Assembly: GCF_018324205.1 (NCBI RefSeq)
Contig: NZ_AP023356.1
Coordinates: 186,001 to 250,000, forward strand
Reading direction: 5' to 3'
DNA length: 64,000 bases
Source: Actinoplanes ianthinogenes
GTDB taxonomy: Bacteria > Actinomycetota > Actinomycetes > Mycobacteriales > Micromonosporaceae
Shown here: in pieces, positions 59,800 through 64,000 of the stretch
How the letters are laid out: each line of letters starts with the position of its first letter
Numbering within the stretch: position 1 is the first letter of the stretch
Notes under the pieces: generated by a model
Seen by the model: the letters and a program-made list of their open reading frames with translations, nothing else
Database searches by the model: none
Told to the model about the DNA's origin: nothing
Translations under genes and position numbers: made by a program

Positions 59800-60440
59800 C
59801 CGACCCCGGGCAGCGTCACGATCGCCGCCGGCTCGCCGAGCTTGCGACGCAGCCGCCCAACCGTCACCGTCACCGTGTTCGTGAACGGGTCGGCGTTCTC
59901 GTCCCACACCTGCTCCAGCAGATCCTCGCTGCTCAGATACCCCGGCGCGGCCCGCATCAGCGCTTCCAGCACGGCGAACTCCTTCACCGACAGATGCAAC
60001 CCGACCCCCGATCGCGAGGCCGTCCGCCGGATCGGATCAAGTTCAAGATCATTAAGGATCAGCGTACGGGGATGAGCTGCCGGCCGCCGCCGAGCCAGTG
60101 ACCGCACCCGCAGCACCAGCTCGGGAAAGTGGAACGGCTTCGCCAGGTAGTCGTCGGCGCCGAGCGTCAGCCCCCGGACCCGGTCGTCCGCCGACCCGGC
60201 CGCGGTCAGCATCAGCACCATGGCCCGCTCCACCCGCCCGGTGATCATCTCGCACAGCGTGTCCCCGCTCAGCCCGGGCAGGTCCCGGTCGAGCACCACC
60301 ACGTCGTACGTGTTGACGTCGAGTTTCGCCGCCGCCGCCAGACCGTCGAGGGCCACGTCGACCGCCATCCCCTGATCGCGCAGCCCCTCGGCGACCACCT
60401 CGGCGAGCGCCGCCGCGTCCTCCACCACCAGGATCCTCAC
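59784..60440 (-). CDS. OmpR-family response regulator
   Basis: Response regulator of 218 residues. The receiver has VEDAA at the start, phosphoacceptor Asp51 in VVVLDRDLPGLSG, and the conserved Lys in DYLAKPFHF. A winged-helix Trans_reg_C domain (about 125-216) contains LSVKEFAVLEALMRAAPGYLSSEDLLE, given in parts, and the wing VGRLRRKLGE, ending LPGVGYRLA. GTG 60440 overlaps the kinase stop (GTGA). The 3' end overlaps the convergent HAD gene. The divergent ABC exporter at 61564 is its likely target. Confidence 0.93.
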   Translation of the reverse strand: MRILVVEDAAALAEVVAEGLRDQGMAVDVALDGLAAAAKLDVNTYDVVVLDRDLPGLSGDTLCEMITGRVERAMVLMLTAAGSADDRVRGLTLGADDYLAKPFHFPELVLRVRSLARRRPAAHPRTLILNDLELDPIRRTASRSGVGLHLSVKEFAVLEALMRAAPGYLSSEDLLEQVWDENADPFTNTVTVTVGRLRRKLGEPAAIVTLPGVGYRLA

Positions 60441-61513
60441 GGCAGCCGGATCTCCACGCGCAGGCCGCCCGCGGGCCGGGCCCGCAGTCCGAGCGACCCG
60501 CCGTGCGCGGACGCCACCGCCGACGCGATCGCCAGCCCCAGCCCGGTGCCACCGCCGCTGCCGGTGCGGTCCACGCCGAGCCGCCGGAACGGCCGGCCGA
60601 GCGTCGCGACCTGCCCCGGGTCGAGCACCGGCCCGTCGTTCTCCACCACGAGCACCCCGTCCTCCAGCGTCACCCGCAGCCACCCGCCGGGATCGTTGTG
60701 CCGCTGCGCGTTGTCCACCACGTTCGACACCATCCGGGCCAGCAGCACCGGGTTGCCGACGGTCACGAAGTCGGTGCCCTCGACCGGCACCCCGGCCGGG
60801 ATCAGCGAGCGCACCGCCACCGGCGTACGCCCGTCGAGCGCCCCGTGCTGCGCCCGGGCCAGCACCAGCAACCCTTCCAGCAGCCGTTCCAGCTGGTCCA
60901 GCTCGGTACGCACCCGCCCGGCGAGCCGCACCACCTCGACCGGCGGCGCGGGCTTGGCCTCGGCCACGTCGATCGCGGCCCGCATCGTGGCGAGCGGCGT
61001 GCGCAGCTCGTGCGAGGCGTCGGCGACGAACCGCCGCTGCGCCGCGAACGACTCCTCCAGCCGCCCCAGCAGGTCGTCGATCGTGTCGGCCAGCGCCTTC
61101 ACCTCGTCGGCGGGCCCGGCCACGGCGAGCCGGGAGTGCAGGTTGTCGGCGGTGATCCGGCGGGTCGCCGCGGTGATCCGGCGCAGCGGCCGCAGCACCC
61201 GCCCGGCCGCGGCCCGGCCCAGCACCAGCGAGACGAGCAGCATGACCGCCAGGCCGACCAGCGCGGCAACGATGAGCTGCCGGGTGTGGGCGGCCGAGGC
61301 GGAGGCGAGCTCCTCCTGCAACCGGGCGATCTGTTCGGCCGGCGGCCCGCTCGAGCCCTGCGGCGCCACGTGGCTGGTCTGGCTGACACTGAGCGCCGCG
61401 GTGATGATCAGCAGTCCCGCCCCGGAGATCAGGAACAGCACGCCGTACAGAAGGGTGAAACGCAGCCGGACGCCCATCCGCCCAGCATGCCCTGCCGGAT
61501 CTAACAGCGACAT
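60437..61513 (-). CDS. Sensor histidine kinase with HAMP domain
   Basis: Kinase of 358 residues. Helix 1 (about 18-42) and helix 2 (about 80-99) flank a short extracytoplasmic loop of 38 residues. A HAMP linker (100-155) reads RVLRPLRRITAATRRITADN. The phosphoacceptor His168 is in ADASHELRTPLATMRAA. ATPase boxes are NVVDNAQRHND and GTGLGLAIASAVASAHGG. ATG 61513 is used: GAAGG lies five bases upstream. ATG 61477 is an alternative. The pair with the OmpR regulator and divergent ABC exporter suggests sensing of an envelope stress or compound handled by the exporter. Confidence 0.92.
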   Translation of the reverse strand: MSLLDPAGHAGRMGVRLRFTLLYGVLFLISGAGLLIITAALSVSQTSHVAPQGSSGPPAEQIARLQEELASASAAHTRQLIVAALVGLAVMLLVSLVLGRAAAGRVLRPLRRITAATRRITADNLHSRLAVAGPADEVKALADTIDDLLGRLEESFAAQRRFVADASHELRTPLATMRAAIDVAEAKPAPPVEVVRLAGRVRTELDQLERLLEGLLVLARAQHGALDGRTPVAVRSLIPAGVPVEGTDFVTVGNPVLLARMVSNVVDNAQRHNDPGGWLRVTLEDGVLVVENDGPVLDPGQVATLGRPFRRLGVDRTGSGGGTGLGLAIASAVASAHGGSLGLRARPAGGLRVEIRLP

Positions 61514-61563
61514 GACAGCCTTCGTCGCGCCCGGGTTAGGCCCGGCTCCGTAGAAACTCCGGC

Positions 61564-62283
61564 ATGACAGCAACCATCGAAGTGAACGGATTGCGCAAGC
61601 GGTTCGGCGCGGCCCTCGCCCTGGACGGGATGACGTTCGTCGTCCGGGGCGGGCACGTGACCGGGTTCGTCGGGCCGAACGGCGCCGGCAAGTCGACCAC
61701 GCTGCGGGTGATCACCGGCCTGGACCGGCCGGACGCCGGGACCGCGACGATCGGCGGGCAGAGCTACGCCGCGTTCGCCCGGCCGATGCGGCACGTCGGC
61801 GCGCTGCTCGACCCGCACGCGCTGCACCCGTCGCGCTCCGGCCGCAACCACCTGATGTGGCTGGCCCGCTCCCAGGACCTGCCCGCCGCGCGGGTGGACG
61901 AGGTGCTGGAGCTGACCGGCCTGGCCGACGCGGGGCGGCGACAGGCCGGCGGCTACTCGCTGGGCATGCGGCAGCGGCTCGGGGTGGCCGCCGCGCTGCT
62001 CGGCGACCCGCCGGTGCTGCTGCTCGACGAGCCGTTCAACGGGCTCGACCCGGCCGGGATCGTGTGGATGCGCGACCTGCTGCGCGACCTGGCCGGGGAG
62101 GGCCGGGCGGTGCTGGTCTCCAGTCACCTGATGAGCGAGCTCCAGGACATCGCCGGACATGTGATCGTGGTCGGGCACGGCCGGGTGATCACCGCGGCCG
62201 ACGTGGACGACCTCGTCGGCCGGTACGCCTCACTGGAGGCGGCGTACCTGCGGCTGACCGCGGGCGTGGGCGGCATCCGATGA
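61564..62283 (+). CDS. ABC transporter ATP-binding protein
   Basis: ATPase of 239 residues and paralogue of the one at 12996. Walker A is GPNGAGKS at 38-45, the signature YSLGMRQRLG, Walker B LLLLDEPFNGLD, and the switch His is in VLVSSHLMSE. The insertion and the LSLGM-type signature place it in the bacitracin-type ABC-2 class. It starts at ATG 61564. It overlaps the permease start (ATGA at 62280). The divergent kinase/regulator pair at 61513 probably regulates it. Confidence 0.93.
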   Translation: MTATIEVNGLRKRFGAALALDGMTFVVRGGHVTGFVGPNGAGKSTTLRVITGLDRPDAGTATIGGQSYAAFARPMRHVGALLDPHALHPSRSGRNHLMWLARSQDLPAARVDEVLELTGLADAGRRQAGGYSLGMRQRLGVAAALLGDPPVLLLDEPFNGLDPAGIVWMRDLLRDLAGEGRAVLVSSHLMSELQDIAGHVIVVGHGRVITAADVDDLVGRYASLEAAYLRLTAGVGGIR

Positions 62284-63773
62284 TCCTGCGCGCCGAATGG
62301 ATCAAGTTCCGCACCGTGCCGAGCTGGGTGGCGGGCGTGGTGACCGCGGCCCTGATCGTGGTGGCGCTCGGCCTGCTGGCCGCCGCCGGCACCCAGATGT
62401 CCTGCATGAACGGGACCAGGGAGGTCGCCTGTCCGCCGCCGCCGACCGACGCCGCCGGGCTGGCCGTGCGGGACAAGTTCACCTTCACCCATCGCTCACT
62501 GACCGGCGACGGCTCGCTGACCGCGAAGGTCGGCGACATGGCCGGCACGATCACCTACCCGCCGCCGAACCACGATCAGATCGTGGCCGGGGTGGTGCCG
62601 TGGGCCAAGGCCGGACTGCTGGTCAAGGACGGCACGAAGCCGGGCTCGGACTATGCCGCGGTGATGCTCACCGGCGAGCACGGCGTGCGGATGCAGCACG
62701 ATTACACCGAGGACGTGGCCGCGCCCTTCGACGCGTCGGCCAAGGTGGCCTGGCTGCGCCTCACCCGCTCCGGCGACGAGATCACCGGTTACGTCTCGGC
62801 CGACGGCCAGACCTGGCAGAAGATCTCCACGGTACGCCTGGCCGGGCTCCCCGACACCGTGCAGATCGGCCTGTTCGTCACCTCGCCGAGCGGTATGACC
62901 GTCGACGAGCAGGCGCAGGGCGGGCACGCCGTGGCGGCCCGATTCACCCAGGCCACCGCCGCGTTCTCCCAGGTCAGCCCGGCGGGCGGGTGGACCGACA
63001 CGCTGGTCGGCTACGACGAGTACCGCACCGACTGGGAGAAGGGCCACCCGCCGGGACACACCGAGGCGAACGGTGTGCTGACCCTGGCGGGCTCCGGTGA
63101 CATCGCGCCGGAGACCGAGGAGGGCATGCCGATCTCGCTGATGCTGACCGGCGTGTTCGCCGGATTGCTGCCGCTGATCGCGGTGGCGGCGTTCTGCGGG
63201 ACGGCCGAGTTCCGGCACGGGATGATCCGCACGACCCTGGCCGCGATGCCGCGCCCGGGCCGGGTGTCCGCCGCGAAGGCCGCGGTGATCGGCGCGGTGG
63301 CACTGGCCGCCGGTGCGGTCGCGGTCGGCGTGACGATGCCGGTGACGCTGCGGCTGCTGCAGGCGAAAGCCGTGGTGATCCTGGCGATGCCGTGGACGAC
63401 GACGCTGCGGATCGCGGTGGGCACGGCGCTGCTGCTGTCGCTGGCCGCCGTTTTCGCGTACGGAATGGGCTCCCTGCTGCGCCGGGCCGTGCCCGCGATC
63501 GTGATCGTGACCGCCCTGCTCGTCGCGCCGCCGATCCTGGCCATGGCCTCGGTGCTTCCGGGCGCCGCCGGCACCTGGCTGCTCCGGCTGACCCCGGGCG
63601 CCGGCTTCGCGATCCAGCAGGCCGTCACCGCCTATCCTCAGCTGGCCAAGCCGCAGACCGTCCTGGACGGCTACTACCCGCTCGCGCCCTGGGCAGGCCT
63701 GGGCGTGCTGGCCCTCTGGGCGCTGGCCGCGGTCGCCGCCGCCACCTGGCGCCTGCGCCGGAACCCCGCATGA
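62280..63773 (+). CDS. ABC-2 permease with extracytoplasmic DUF1349-like insert
   Basis: Permease of 497 residues, double the usual size. It opens with the ABC-2 entry helix LRAEWIKFRTVPSWVAG and span 1 (VVTAALIVVALGLLAAAG). A large soluble insert of about 250 residues follows before span 2 (about 285): it holds DKFTFTHRSLTG, MAGTITYPPP, AGLLVKDGTKPGSDYAAVML and LRLTRSGDEITGYVSADGQTWQKIST (quoted in parts), the pattern of a DUF1349/laminin-G-like jelly roll that binds carbohydrate. Five further spans end the protein. The open frame extends upstream to 61857 but the start ATG 62280 overlaps the ATPase stop (ATGA). The insert would project outside the membrane and could sense or bind cell-wall sugar. 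Confidence 0.83.
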   Translation: MILRAEWIKFRTVPSWVAGVVTAALIVVALGLLAAAGTQMSCMNGTREVACPPPPTDAAGLAVRDKFTFTHRSLTGDGSLTAKVGDMAGTITYPPPNHDQIVAGVVPWAKAGLLVKDGTKPGSDYAAVMLTGEHGVRMQHDYTEDVAAPFDASAKVAWLRLTRSGDEITGYVSADGQTWQKISTVRLAGLPDTVQIGLFVTSPSGMTVDEQAQGGHAVAARFTQATAAFSQVSPAGGWTDTLVGYDEYRTDWEKGHPPGHTEANGVLTLAGSGDIAPETEEGMPISLMLTGVFAGLLPLIAVAAFCGTAEFRHGMIRTTLAAMPRPGRVSAAKAAVIGAVALAAGAVAVGVTMPVTLRLLQAKAVVILAMPWTTTLRIAVGTALLLSLAAVFAYGMGSLLRRAVPAIVIVTALLVAPPILAMASVLPGAAGTWLLRLTPGAGFAIQQAVTAYPQLAKPQTVLDGYYPLAPWAGLGVLALWALAAVAAATWRLRRNPA

Positions 63774-64000
63774 GGCCCGCGCCGGGCGGCCTTCACGGCC
63801 GCGTGGACGGCGGTCCGGCCGCGGCGCGGTGCCGCGCGAGGGTCGCGCTGACCGCCGAGTGGGCGAAGCTGCGCACCGCTCCCGCCCTGCTCGTCCCGCT
63901 GGTCCTGGCTCTCCTGCTGACCGCCGGCGGCGCGGCGCTCGGCGATCACGCCCTGGACCCGGTCCACCTCCACCTGCTGGGTGTCCGTCTCGGACAGGCC
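63770..64000 (+). CDS. ABC-2 permease, second subunit (partial)
   Basis: The frame starts at ATG 63770, overlapping the previous stop (ATGA), and is still open at the window's end after 77 codons. After a Gly/Arg-rich leader of about 25 residues it shows the ABC-2 entry helix VALTAEWAKLRTAPALL and a first span VPLVLALLLTAGGAALG. It is the second permease of the exporter, as in the 12996-15063 operon. Confidence 0.8.
   Translation, partial: MRPAPGGLHGRVDGGPAAARCRARVALTAEWAKLRTAPALLVPLVLALLLTAGGAALGDHALDPVHLHLLGVRLGQA

Noticed and set aside
1..64000. Biosynthetic gene cluster or prophage in the window
   Set aside because: No polyketide, peptide or terpene synthase core, and no integrase, terminase or capsid genes; enzymes such as the monooxygenase stand alone.

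Overview
The window is high-GC DNA with many GTG starts, four-base ATGA/GTGA gene overlaps and dense two-component, TetR and ABC genes. It reads as the chromosome of a filamentous actinomycete, probably Micromonosporaceae (Actinoplanes-like). That placement is inference from gene content and composition. I see no rRNA, tRNA, CRISPR array, transposase, integrase or prophage genes.

Layout. 1-181: C-terminus of a sigma factor. 218-6749 (minus): a tightly coupled three-gene operon of a dynamin-like GTPase, a very large Hsp70/actin-fold ATPase and a 264-aa orphan; the first two resemble the SrfC/SrfB pair of uncharacterised virulence-factor proteins. 6915-11192: HAD phosphatase, arylsulfatase with its translationally coupled formylglycine-generating enzyme, and a second HAD hydrolase. 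11307-15063: NarL-type two-component system divergent from an ABC-2 exporter. 15064-18161: a patch of visibly lower GC with a GNAT gene, gene debris, a TetR/SRPBCC divergent pair with clear operators, and a SUKH-like gene. 18341-26709: L,D-transpeptidase, ArsR-type regulator with a frameshifted MFS gene, TetR with a Baeyer-Villiger monooxygenase, membrane diguanylate cyclase, and an esterase. 26861-31694: secreted lamin-tail protein, then an RpiR regulator leading an NgcEFG-type amino-sugar importer. 32151-34235: small secreted protein and a decayed FIST-GGDEF-EAL pseudogene. 34303-45618: a mixed region with a discoidin-domain protein, a large LuxR/NB-ARC regulator, MFS, VOC, frameshifted PHP, ArsR, aldo/keto reductase, NUDIX, SUKH and a threonine-synthase-like enzyme.

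45670-54227 carries the conserved actinobacterial envelope cluster (RDD, SpoIIM-like; membrane protein, DUF4129, DUF4350, MoxR, DUF58), split here by a rhomboid protease and TetR module bordered by 42-bp tandem repeats. 54290-55228 encodes a bacterial homologue of HPF1, the eukaryotic ADP-ribosylation cofactor. 55248-64000 holds two more two-component systems, a duplicated-fold membrane protein, small enzymes, and an ABC-2 exporter with an unusual extracytoplasmic insert that runs off the end.

The strongest candidates for something undescribed are the GTPase/Hsp70 operon, the HPF1-like protein and the repeat-bordered rhomboid module. Three genes are broken: MFS at 20007, FIST/GGDEF/EAL at 32637 and PHP at 39435. 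The MFS and PHP breaks lie in slippage-prone tracts, so sequencing error is possible.
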